Position numbers and translations under genes: made by a program. A stretch of DNA of 64,000 bases from positions 124,001-188,000 of the forward strand of contig NZ_JALJRY010000012.1 of the NCBI RefSeq assembly GCF_024519455.1, written 5' to 3'. Below the pieces are notes generated by a model. That model worked only from the letters and a program-made list of their open reading frames with translations. It made no database searches and was not told the DNA's origin. Below are positions 37,264 to 44,490 of the stretch, in pieces. Numbering within the stretch: position 1 is the first letter of the stretch; every line of letters starts with the position of its first letter. The stretch comes from Streptomyces sp. STR69. Lineage in GTDB: Bacteria > Actinomycetota > Actinomycetes > Streptomycetales > Streptomycetaceae.

Positions 37264-38123
37264 CGCCGCTCCCCTTCCCCTTCCTGCTCCTGCCAGTTGC
37301 GCACCGCCGACCGGTAGTCCGCCTCGTCACCGGCCAGGAAACGCTCGGAGAACTCCGCCCAGGGTGTCGTCGCGTACAGTCGCTGGAAGTCCTCGTCCCT
37401 GCCGTGGTCGGGGGCGCACGACGTGAAGTGGGCGCCACCGGGCGCCTCGACGACCCCGGTCACGTGCAGCCGCTTGACCAGCAGGGACTGCGGTGGCGCC
37501 TCCTTCGTCAACTCGGCCGTGTCCACGATCCGTTCGCAGGAGACATAGGCCGCGTCCGCCGCCTCGCAGAACAGGTCGTCGAAGTACGGGTCCGGGCCCA
37601 GATACTGCCCGTTGCCCAGCCGGTCGGCCCGGTTGACGTGCACCAGCGCCGCGTCCAGGCGCAGCGCGGGCATCGCCACGAACGTCTCCCCGTCGTCGTA
37701 CGGCGAAGTGACCGTCCGCAGGCCGGGGTTGACCCGCATGACGTCCGAGCCGATCCCCGCGCGCACCGGCAGGAACGGCAGCCGGTTCGCCGCCGCGCGC
37801 AGGCCCCACATGAACATGCCCTCGTCGACCTCCGTCAGCTCGAACTCCCCGCGCTCGCGGCCCGCCCGGTAGTGCGGTTCGAGCGGGACGGAATCGAGGG
37901 TGACGAAGGGTGCCACCAGCTTGCGGACCCGGCCGGCCGCCACCAGCATCCCGACGTCCGGGCCGCCGTACGAGACCAGGGTGAGATCGCCGATGTCGCT
38001 GCGGAGCAGCGCTCTGACCAGCGACAGCGGCTTGCGCCGGGAACCCCAGCCGCCGATGCCCAGGGTCATGCCGCTCGCCAGCCGGGACACGACCTCGTCG
38101 GCGGTCATCGTCTTGTCAGCCAC
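37260..38123 (-). CDS. ipdA: IpdA-like CoA-transferase-type hydrolase subunit A
   Basis: A 287-residue protein: MTLGIGGWGSRRKPLSLVRALL, LVSYGGPDVGMLVAAG, LEPHYRAGRERGEFELTEVDEGMF and LPVRAGIGSDVM. Glu101 in EVDEGMF is the candidate catalytic acid, near Glu105 of mycobacterial IpdA. The GTG start at 38121-38123 is preceded by AAGGAGGG with an eight-base spacer, which decides against the upstream start at 38153. The gene begins eight bases inside echA20 and ends in an ATGA overlap with ipdB. Together with IpdB it should cleave ring C of the steroid nucleus. Confidence 0.87.
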   Translation of the reverse strand: MADKTMTADEVVSRLASGMTLGIGGWGSRRKPLSLVRALLRSDIGDLTLVSYGGPDVGMLVAAGRVRKLVAPFVTLDSVPLEPHYRAGRERGEFELTEVDEGMFMWGLRAAANRLPFLPVRAGIGSDVMRVNPGLRTVTSPYDDGETFVAMPALRLDAALVHVNRADRLGNGQYLGPDPYFDDLFCEAADAAYVSCERIVDTAELTKEAPPQSLLVKRLHVTGVVEAPGGAHFTSCAPDHGRDEDFQRLYATTPWAEFSERFLAGDEADYRSAVRNWQEQEGEGERR

Positions 38124-38898
38124 TTTCGGCACCCTCCTTCCCGAAGGTGTCACGGACCCGGTCGGCCACCCCGCTGACGCTCGCCTCGAAGGTGAAGCCC
38201 TGCTCGAAGCGGTAGCTGCGGCGGACGTCGACGGGGTCGATGCCGTTGATCGCGGACTTGGCGAGCCGGATCAGCTCGCCGTCCTTGGCGGCTATCTCGG
38301 CCGCCAACTCCAGCGCGGCGGACAGCAGTTCATCGCGCGGTACGACCCGCCACACCGAGCCGTGCGCGTGCAGCTCGTCCGCGGTCGCCGTGCGCGAGGT
38401 GTAGTACAGGGCGCGCATCAGGTGCTGGGGGACCAGCCGGGCCAGATGCGTGGCGGCGCCCAGCGCGCCCCGGTCCAGCTCGGGCAGCCCGAAGGTGGCG
38501 TCCTCGCTCGCCACGATCACGTCCGCGTTCCCCACCAGACCGATGCCCCCGCCGAGACAGAAGCCCTGCACGGCCGCCACCACGGGCACCTCGCACTCGT
38601 ACACCGCGGCGAACGCCTCGAAACAGCCCCGGTTCACCCCGACCAGGGCCGACTGTCCGCGCGCCTGTATCTCCTTGATGTCCACGCCCGCGTTGAAGCC
38701 CCGCCCCTCGGCCGCCAGCACCACACAGCGCACGCCGGGATCGCGGCCGGCCGCGCGCACGGCGTCGGCCAGCGCGAACCAGCCGTCCACCGGCAGCGCG
38801 TTCACCGGCGGGAAGTCGACCGTGACGACGGCGATTCCCTTGTCGGGGGACGGGCTTTCCGGGGTTTCCGGGAACGAGGTGGAGACACCCATGGACAC
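38116..38898 (-). CDS. echA20: EchA20-like crotonase-family hydrolase
   Basis: A 260-residue crotonase: VDFPPVNALPVDGW, AEGRGFNAGVDIKEIQARGQ (oxyanion loop 1) and GFCLGGGIGLVGNADVIVA (oxyanion loop 2), then FGLPELDRGALGAATHL. EchA20 (Rv3550) hydrolyses the D-ring ketone of HIEC-CoA to give COCHEA-CoA, the IpdAB substrate. The GTG at 38896-38898 has GGAAAGG eight bases upstream; ATG 38892 is an alternative. An upstream in-frame ATG at 38922 would lie inside the KstR2-type operator and is rejected. It is the first gene of the minus-strand ipd operon. Confidence 0.84.
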   Translation of the reverse strand: MSMGVSTSFPETPESPSPDKGIAVVTVDFPPVNALPVDGWFALADAVRAAGRDPGVRCVVLAAEGRGFNAGVDIKEIQARGQSALVGVNRGCFEAFAAVYECEVPVVAAVQGFCLGGGIGLVGNADVIVASEDATFGLPELDRGALGAATHLARLVPQHLMRALYYTSRTATADELHAHGSVWRVVPRDELLSAALELAAEIAAKDGELIRLAKSAINGIDPVDVRRSYRFEQGFTFEASVSGVADRVRDTFGKEGAESG

Positions 38899-38911
38899 AT
38901 CAGCTACCTTT

Positions 38912-38929
38912 CCACCAAACATTTGTTAG
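38912..38929. promoter_or_regulatory. Second KstR2-type operator, between echA20 and the SDR pair
   Basis: Read on the minus strand the site is CTAACAAATGTTTGGTGG, differing from the 32787 core at two of 18 bases. Its inner AACAAATGTTTGGT fits AnCAAGnnCTTGnT at eight of ten fixed positions. It lies between the divergent starts of echA20 (38898) and the SDR at 38978. Its recurrence at the other divergent promoter of the same cluster is the main support. Confidence 0.72.
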
Positions 38930-38977
38930 GTGTGAGGCTTCGAAGCTAGCAGCCGCAGAATCCGAGCGGGAGACCCT

Positions 38978-39748
38978 GTGGACAACTCGCCCGACCGCCC
39001 GTTGAACGGCCGGACCGTCCTCGTCACCGGCGGCACCCGAGGCGTCGGCGCCGGTATCGCGCGTGCCTTCGTCGAGGCCGGCGCCCATGTGCTGACCTGC
39101 GCGCGCAAACCGCCCGAAGACCCCGTCCGGGGAACCGAGTTCAGCGCCCTCGACCTGCGCGACCCGGACGCCGTACGGGAGTTCTTCGCCGCGCTGCCCC
39201 GGCTCGACGTCCTCGTCAACAACGCGGGCGGCGCGCCGTACCGCCCACTGGTCGACGCGGAGGCCGAACGCCACGCGCGGATCATCGAGTTGAACCTCCT
39301 CGCCCCGCTCACCGCCTCCCTCGCCGCGTACGAACACCTCAGGCGGGCCAGGGGCTCGGTCGTGATGATCGGCAGCGTCAGCGGCAGCCGCCCCTCGCCC
39401 GGCTCGGCGGCGTACGGGGCGGCCAAGGCCGGACTGGAGAACCTGGCCCGCTCGATGGCGGTGGAGTGGGCGCCGGACATCCGCGTCAACACCCTCGTCG
39501 TCGGCATGGTCCGCACCGAGTCGTCCCACCTGCACTACGGCGGCGAGGACGCCATCGCGGCCGTCTCCCGCACCGTCCCGCTCGGCCGCCTCGCCGACCC
39601 CATCGACGTGGGCGCGGCGGCGGTCTTCCTCGCTTCCCCCGCCGCCGCGTACATCAGCGGCGCGAGCCTCCTCGTCCACGGGGGCGGGGAGCGGCCCGCG
39701 TTCCTGGATGCCGCAACCGCCAACAAGGGAACAGGAGTTGAGAAGTGA
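38978..39748 (+). CDS. Short-chain dehydrogenase (Rv3549c-like)
   Basis: A 256-residue classical SDR: LVTGGTRGVGAGIARAF (cofactor loop), VLVNNAGGAPYRPLVDAEAERH, MIGSVSGSRPSPGSAAYGAAKAG (catalytic Ser, Tyr and Lys) and RVNTLVVGMVRTE, ending ISGASLLVHGGGERP. Gene place and length match the SDR beside echA20 in the mycobacterial HIP cluster (Rv3549c). Its precise redox step on the steroid fragment is not established. GTG 38978 lies downstream of the second KstR2-type operator. The stop and next ATG share one base (TGATG). Confidence 0.82.
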   Translation: MDNSPDRPLNGRTVLVTGGTRGVGAGIARAFVEAGAHVLTCARKPPEDPVRGTEFSALDLRDPDAVREFFAALPRLDVLVNNAGGAPYRPLVDAEAERHARIIELNLLAPLTASLAAYEHLRRARGSVVMIGSVSGSRPSPGSAAYGAAKAGLENLARSMAVEWAPDIRVNTLVVGMVRTESSHLHYGGEDAIAAVSRTVPLGRLADPIDVGAAAVFLASPAAAYISGASLLVHGGGERPAFLDAATANKGTGVEK

Positions 39749-40659
39749 TGGGGACGAGTGCTCTCTGCGACGGCAGGGTCGTCGTGGTCACCGGTGCGGG
39801 CCGTGGCCTGGGCCGCGCCCATGCCCTCGCCTTCGCCGCCGAGGGCGCCCGGGTCGTCGTCAACGACCTGGGCGTCGGTCTCGACGGCACCCCGGACCCC
39901 GACAGCCCCGCCGCACAGGTCGTCGCGGAGATCCGCGCGGCGGGCGGCGAGGCGGTCGCCCACGGCGGCGACATCGCCACCGGCGCCGGTGCCGCGTCCC
40001 TGGTGACGACAGCCCTGGAGGCCTACGGCCGCCTCGACACCCTTGTCAACAACGCGGGTTACCTGCGCGACCGCATGCTCGTCAACCTCGACGAGGACGA
40101 CTGGGACGCGGTGCTGCGCGTCCACCTGAAGGGCCACTTCCTGCCCCTGAAACACGCCGCCGCGCACTGGCGTGCGGAGTCCAAGGCGGGCCGCACCCCG
40201 ACCGCCCGGATCATCAACACCAGCAGCGGAGCAGGCCTGTTGGGCTCGGTGGGACAGGGCAACTACAGCGCGGCCAAGGCCGGCATCGTCGGCCTCACCC
40301 TCGTCGCGGCCGCCGAACTGTCCCGCTACGGCGTCCAGGTCAACGCGATCGCCCCCGCGGCGCGCACCCGCATGACGGAACACACCTTCGCGGAGACGAT
40401 GACGGCACCCGACTCCGGCTTCGACACGATGGCCCCGGAGAACGTCTCACCCCTGGTGGTATGGCTGGGCTCCGCCGCGAGCGCGGGGGTCACCGGCCGG
40501 GTCTTCGAGACGGAGGGCGGGCGCATCACCGTGATGGAGGGGTGGCGGGCCGGCCCGAGCGCGGACAAGGGGGCGCGGTGGGGTGCGGGGGAGGCGGGCG
40601 AGGCGGTGCTGAAACTGCTGGCGGAGGCGGAGGTTCCGGGGGCGGTGTACGGGAGTTAG
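39748..40659 (+). CDS. Short-chain dehydrogenase (Rv3548c-like, MFE-2 type)
   Basis: A 303-residue SDR of the long hydroxyacyl-CoA dehydrogenase (peroxisomal MFE-2) type: VVVTGAGRGLGRAHALAFAAEGA, VVNDLGVGLDG, VNNAGYLRDRMLVNLDEDDWD, NTSSGAGLLGSVGQGNYSAAKAG and VNAIAPAARTRMTE. The extended C-terminus (VFETEGGRITVMEGWRAGP) is typical. It likely oxidises a 3-hydroxyacyl-CoA during beta-oxidation of the ring fragment. ATG 39748 has AGGAG ten bases upstream; GTG 39745 is an equally possible start. It is the last plus-strand gene of the steroid cluster. Confidence 0.83.
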   Translation: MGTSALCDGRVVVVTGAGRGLGRAHALAFAAEGARVVVNDLGVGLDGTPDPDSPAAQVVAEIRAAGGEAVAHGGDIATGAGAASLVTTALEAYGRLDTLVNNAGYLRDRMLVNLDEDDWDAVLRVHLKGHFLPLKHAAAHWRAESKAGRTPTARIINTSSGAGLLGSVGQGNYSAAKAGIVGLTLVAAAELSRYGVQVNAIAPAARTRMTEHTFAETMTAPDSGFDTMAPENVSPLVVWLGSAASAGVTGRVFETEGGRITVMEGWRAGPSADKGARWGAGEAGEAVLKLLAEAEVPGAVYGS

Positions 40660-40692
40660 CCGCTCGCGGCACACCCCCTGTACCGCCGACAC

Positions 40693-41580
40693 CTACGTGT
40701 CGCACTCCAGCACCGTCCGGCACAGGGAACACCGCGCCCGTACCCTCCCCCGCACCGGCACCCTGATCCGCTGATGACACGTGGGGCAGGGGAACGACAC
40801 CCGCAAGCTGCCCCGCCCGTCGGGGGAGAAGGAGTACGGCACCCCTTTCTGCACTCCCGGCCCGTGCCGCCGGTCGTGCGCGTAGCGCCGCCGCCCGGCC
40901 CACCCCGCCGCCGTAAGAGGAGGCTGCTGCTCGTCACGCCGGGCCTGCTCCATGCCCTTGACGTACGCCGTGTAGGCCTGCGGACTCGTGAACCACACCG
41001 AGGGATCCTCGCCGAAGACCAGCGCCCGCTTGGCGAGGACGTACCCGAACTCCTCCGGCGTGAGATAGCCGAGCTTCTGCGAGGACGCCGAGTCCTCCCG
41101 GTACGCGTCCAGCAGCAGCCATCCCGCGCCCAGATACGCCGCCGCCGTGTCCGTGAGGATCTCGTTCTCCCGGGTGCCGGGGAACGACAGGTCCAGGCGG
41201 TGCAGATAGACATGCATGACCTCGTGCGCGAGAGCCGCGCCGATGTCCCGGCGATGGGTGCGGAACCGGTCGTTCAACTCCACGAAGTACTCGGGCCCGG
41301 CCGTGAGTTCGACGTTCGCCGCATGCGTCATCTCACGGAAGCTGACGATCAGCCGGGCATCCGGGAGCCGGTAGTGCCGGACCATCTCCCGGGCCACCCG
41401 CTGCGCCCCCATATGCAGGTCGTCCGTGTCGCAGAACGCCACGTCGACGGGGGCCACACTGGTCGCGAACGTCTGGACGGTGTCGTACGACAACCGCTTG
41501 TAGAGCGCGGTGATGGAGTCCCGCACCGTGTCCAGATGCGGGTAGCCGTGCTCGACCGGTCCGTCGTCCGCCACGTCCAC
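40693..41580 (-). CDS. HExxH metalloprotease-like protein with C-terminal zinc ribbon
   Basis: A 295-residue cytoplasmic protein from GTG 41578-41580. It has a zincin motif HEVMH at 119-123 (LAHEVMHVYLHRLDL) with possible third ligands at His127 or Glu140 (NEILTDTAAAYLGAG). The C-terminal 40 residues carry two CxxC knuckles (CPTCHQRI and CSLCRTVLECDT), so a treble-clef or zinc-ribbon domain is fused to the peptidase-like domain. I do not recognise a named family. It is divergent from the MoxR/vWA module at 41746, whose third gene also has an HExxH site, which suggests a functional link. No signal peptide or membrane segment is seen. Confidence 0.72.
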   Translation of the reverse strand: MDVADDGPVEHGYPHLDTVRDSITALYKRLSYDTVQTFATSVAPVDVAFCDTDDLHMGAQRVAREMVRHYRLPDARLIVSFREMTHAANVELTAGPEYFVELNDRFRTHRRDIGAALAHEVMHVYLHRLDLSFPGTRENEILTDTAAAYLGAGWLLLDAYREDSASSQKLGYLTPEEFGYVLAKRALVFGEDPSVWFTSPQAYTAYVKGMEQARRDEQQPPLTAAGWAGRRRYAHDRRHGPGVQKGVPYSFSPDGRGSLRVSFPCPTCHQRIRVPVRGRVRARCSLCRTVLECDT

Positions 41581-41652
41581 AACCCCCAGAGACGCCCTGA
41601 ACCCGCATCCACTCTATGCCGAGGGGCGAGGATGCACGCCCCCAATAATTCC

Positions 41653-41682
41653 CTGACGGATCGCGGCCGAGAAGGCTATGCT
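41653..41682 (+). promoter_or_regulatory. Possible promoter of the MoxR/vWA module
   Basis: CTGACG (41653-41658) and TATGCT (41677-41682) are spaced by 18 bases, a fair match to a vegetative streptomycete promoter. They lie 64 bases before ATG 41746, in a 165-base divergent gap. AAGGTGA (41733-41739) is the ribosome-binding site. Confidence is low because such pairs occur by chance. Confidence 0.35.
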
Positions 41683-41745
41683 CCCCGCGATGACGACTCA
41701 CTCTGTTCACAGAACGGGGGTCCCGTCCGCGCAAGGTGAGTGCTG

Positions 41746-43125
41746 ATGCTCCCTCATACCGCGAACGGGAATTCCCGGCTTTCCTTCTGGCCGCGCGTGC
41801 GTGAGTTCGCCGTGCCGCCCTCCATGATCGAGACCGCCACGGTCCGCCGCGATGCCGGGGACTGGGCGGGCGCCTGCGCCGCCGCCGGTGTCGACATCGA
41901 TCTCGACCTACGGTCCGTCGCGCGCACCCATGGCCGGGAACAGGCCGCCCGGGTGCGCGCCGATCTCCGCCGACTCGCCCCTGACCTGCTCCGTTGGCAT
42001 CTGCCGAGGATCGCGCCCGACGGGCTGCTGCGCCCGGGACTGACCCTCACCCTGGCCCGCTACGGGCACGATGCCGTGCACCCGCTCCACCTGGTGGTCC
42101 GGACCCCGCCGGCCTGGGCCGACGGCGGCCAGCGGATCGGCCTCGCGCTGTGGGACGGCACCCACCGCGAGGCCGTAGCCCGTCGGCATCCGCATCCCCG
42201 GCCGAACCGACGCTTCCGGCTCGACCTGCACCGACACCTGTGGGACGCGGGAAGGAGCGGTGAGCTGCGGGTCCGCGCCGGGGCCGACCGGCCACCCGGC
42301 GACGGACCCCCACCGGTCCCGGCTCCTCTGGACACGATGCCCGAAGCGTGGAACTGCGCCGTCGACCGCTGGGCGGACGAGGCGGCGATCCTGCTCCACG
42401 CGGAGGGGCGGACGGCCGGTCCCGTCGGCGTGCGGTTCGGGTCCCGGCACCGGTTCGTACTGGCGCTGGATCCGGTCGCGGACACCCTGCGGATCGCACC
42501 GGCACCGATGGACGGCAGCACCACCGCGCTGCCGGTGCTGCCCGACGCGGCGACCTGGGGCCTGCCGGACCTGGAACTCCTCCGCACCGGCGCGATCGAG
42601 GCCGGCCGACTCCATCCGCTGGTCGCCGCCGCACTCGTACCGGATCGTCCCCGGCCGGACGGTTCCCCGCGGATCCCGCACCGGGCAGGACAGCCGCACC
42701 TGGTCGAATGCCGGGGCGCGCTGCACCGGATCGGGCTGGTCGACGGCGTCCTGGCACCCCTCGACCACGATCCGGCCGAGATCCGGCGCGAGGAACTGCT
42801 GGTCGCGCTGACCGGTACTCCGCTGCCCTGCCTCCAGGCCGTCGACGACGCCCACCGCCACCCGGACTGCCTCACCGGCGTCCGCGAACGCCTCATCCAC
42901 GGCGACACCGCCGGCGCGCTGGCCGTCGTGGAGGGACTGCTCGGTCCCGACGCGGTGCTGCGCGGTGGCGCGCTGCGGGACGAACTCCGGGCGGCGGCGC
43001 AACGGCGGCTCACGTACGGGCTGTTCAGGGCGGGCCTGACCGGCCCCGGACCGCGATCCGGCCACTTCTTCCCGGGACTTCCGCTCCCCCGGAAGGAACG
43101 CCTCCGCCTCGCCAACGGCCTCTGA
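41746..43125 (+). CDS. Protein of unknown function in the MoxR/vWA module
   Basis: A 459-residue, Arg/Pro/Leu-rich soluble protein; no domain recognised. An early stretch (RDAGDWAGACAAAGVDIDLDLRSVARTHGREQAARV) looks like a helical domain, followed by a beta-rich middle (HLVVRTPPAW, RFVLALDPVADTLRI) and a C-terminal Leu/Ala/Arg helical part. There are no Walker, zinc or membrane motifs. ATG 41746 is preferred to GTG 41740 because AAGGTGA is then at a normal distance. It is followed by the MoxR ATPase after 123 bases and probably supplies a substrate- or partner-binding function for that ATPase. High Arg/Pro content makes remote homology hard to judge by eye. Confidence 0.7.
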   Translation: MLPHTANGNSRLSFWPRVREFAVPPSMIETATVRRDAGDWAGACAAAGVDIDLDLRSVARTHGREQAARVRADLRRLAPDLLRWHLPRIAPDGLLRPGLTLTLARYGHDAVHPLHLVVRTPPAWADGGQRIGLALWDGTHREAVARRHPHPRPNRRFRLDLHRHLWDAGRSGELRVRAGADRPPGDGPPPVPAPLDTMPEAWNCAVDRWADEAAILLHAEGRTAGPVGVRFGSRHRFVLALDPVADTLRIAPAPMDGSTTALPVLPDAATWGLPDLELLRTGAIEAGRLHPLVAAALVPDRPRPDGSPRIPHRAGQPHLVECRGALHRIGLVDGVLAPLDHDPAEIRREELLVALTGTPLPCLQAVDDAHRHPDCLTGVRERLIHGDTAGALAVVEGLLGPDAVLRGGALRDELRAAAQRRLTYGLFRAGLTGPGPRSGHFFPGLPLPRKERLRLANGL

Positions 43126-43179
43126 CCGCACGGAACTTCGCCACCGCCGCACCAACAGCCGTTGACCGCACGGGACTTC
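43123..43179 (+). repeat. Direct repeat between the unknown gene and the MoxR gene
   Basis: TGACCGCACGGAACTTC (43123-43139) recurs as TGACCGCACGGGACTTC (43163-43179), 16 of 17 bases identical with a 40-base period. The first copy includes the stop codon of the upstream gene. The rest of the 123-base gap is C-rich and holds no other element that I can see apart from a weak leader before ATG 43249. Confidence 0.6.
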
Positions 43180-43248
43180 AACCCCGTCCTCGCGCGCGCT
43201 CCACCCCTCACCCGCGCACGCCCCGCCACAACCCAAAGGTGACCACAT

Positions 43249-44490
43249 ATGCCCACACGCACCCTGTACGCCGCCACCGACACCCCAGCCCACCCCACCC
43301 GACTCGACGTCGCCGGCGACCTGTTGACCCTCCTGCGCGACACCACCACCGAACCGCGCCCCGACAACCAGCTGGAGGCCCTGACCCTGGCCGTCGCCGC
43401 CGACCTCCCCGTGCTGCTGTGGGGCGAGCCGGGCATCGGCAAGACGGCGGCCCTGACCCAGCTCGCCGCTGCCCTGGACCTGCCGTTGACCACGGTGATC
43501 GCCAGTGTCCACGAGCCGTCCGACTTCTCCGGGCTGCCCGTCGTGGGCGACGATCCCGCGGAGCAGGGCGTCCCGATGGCCCCGCCGGACTGGGCCGTAC
43601 GGCTCGTGCGGGCGGGCCGGGGGCTGCTGTTCCTTGACGAGTTGTCCACCGCGCCGCCCGCCGTGCAGGCCGCGCTGCTGCGGCTGGTGCTGGAGCGGCG
43701 GATCGGCGCGCTGCGGCTGCCGCCCGGGGTGCGGATCGTGGCCGCCGCCAACCCCCGGTCCTCGGCGGCCGACGGCTGGGAGCTGAGCCCGCCGCTGGCC
43801 AACCGGTTCGTGCACCTCCAGTGGACCCACGACCACGAGGTCGTCGTACGCGGCCTCGGCGGCACCTGGCCCGTGGCGACCCTGCCGCGGCTCGACCCGG
43901 AGAAGCTGCCCGGAGCCGTGGACTTCGCGCGCCGCGCGGTGTGCGGACTGCTCACCGGCCGCCCCAAGTTGGTCCACCAACTGCCCAGCAGCGAGACCCG
44001 GCGGGGCGGAGCCTGGCCCTCGCCCCGGAGCTGGGAGATGGCCCTGAGCCTGATCGCGTTCGCGACCGCGGCCGGCTCCTCCCGGGAGGTGCTGTCCCTG
44101 CTGGCCAGGGGCACGGTCGGGGACGGTCCAGGGCTGGAACTGCTGGCCGCCGTGGACCGGATGGACCTCCCCGACCCCGAGACGTTCCTCGCCGATCCGA
44201 CGGCCGGCGAGCTGCCCGAGCGCGGGGATCTGCGCCAGGCCGTGCTCGACGGGGTGGTGGCCGCGGTCCGCAACCGTCCCGACCGGGCGCGCTGGGACGC
44301 CGCCTGGGCGCTCCTGGTCCGGGCGTTGGAGACCGGTGCCCCGGACCTCGTCGTCGTCCCCGCGACCACCCTCGCCTCACTGCGCCGGGAGGACTGGGAC
44401 GTACCCGCGTCCATCGAGCAACTCGCCGGCGTGGTCGCCCTGTCGCAACGGGCGGACCGCGCCGCCGCGACCGTGAAGGGCGGCCGATGA
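43249..44490 (+). CDS. MoxR-family AAA+ ATPase
   Basis: A 413-residue AAA+ protein: Walker A GEPGIGKT (59-66), Walker B LLFLDE with Asp130/Glu131, a sensor-1 AAANPR segment, and an arginine-containing NRFVHL box. The SVHEPSDFSGLPVVGD loop is typical of MoxR. MoxR proteins act with vWA partners as chaperone-like machines that insert metals or remodel complexes. The next gene, joined by an ATGA overlap, is exactly such a vWA protein, so they almost certainly form a complex. The C-terminal ~130 residues are helical and specific to this subfamily. Confidence 0.9.
   Translation: MPTRTLYAATDTPAHPTRLDVAGDLLTLLRDTTTEPRPDNQLEALTLAVAADLPVLLWGEPGIGKTAALTQLAAALDLPLTTVIASVHEPSDFSGLPVVGDDPAEQGVPMAPPDWAVRLVRAGRGLLFLDELSTAPPAVQAALLRLVLERRIGALRLPPGVRIVAAANPRSSAADGWELSPPLANRFVHLQWTHDHEVVVRGLGGTWPVATLPRLDPEKLPGAVDFARRAVCGLLTGRPKLVHQLPSSETRRGGAWPSPRSWEMALSLIAFATAAGSSREVLSLLARGTVGDGPGLELLAAVDRMDLPDPETFLADPTAGELPERGDLRQAVLDGVVAAVRNRPDRARWDAAWALLVRALETGAPDLVVVPATTLASLRREDWDVPASIEQLAGVVALSQRADRAAATVKGGR

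Noticed and set aside
38898..38922. Upstream start of echA20 at ATG 38922
   Set aside because: The start would lie inside the KstR2-type operator and has no ribosome-binding site, whereas GTG 38898 has GGAAAGG at eight bases.
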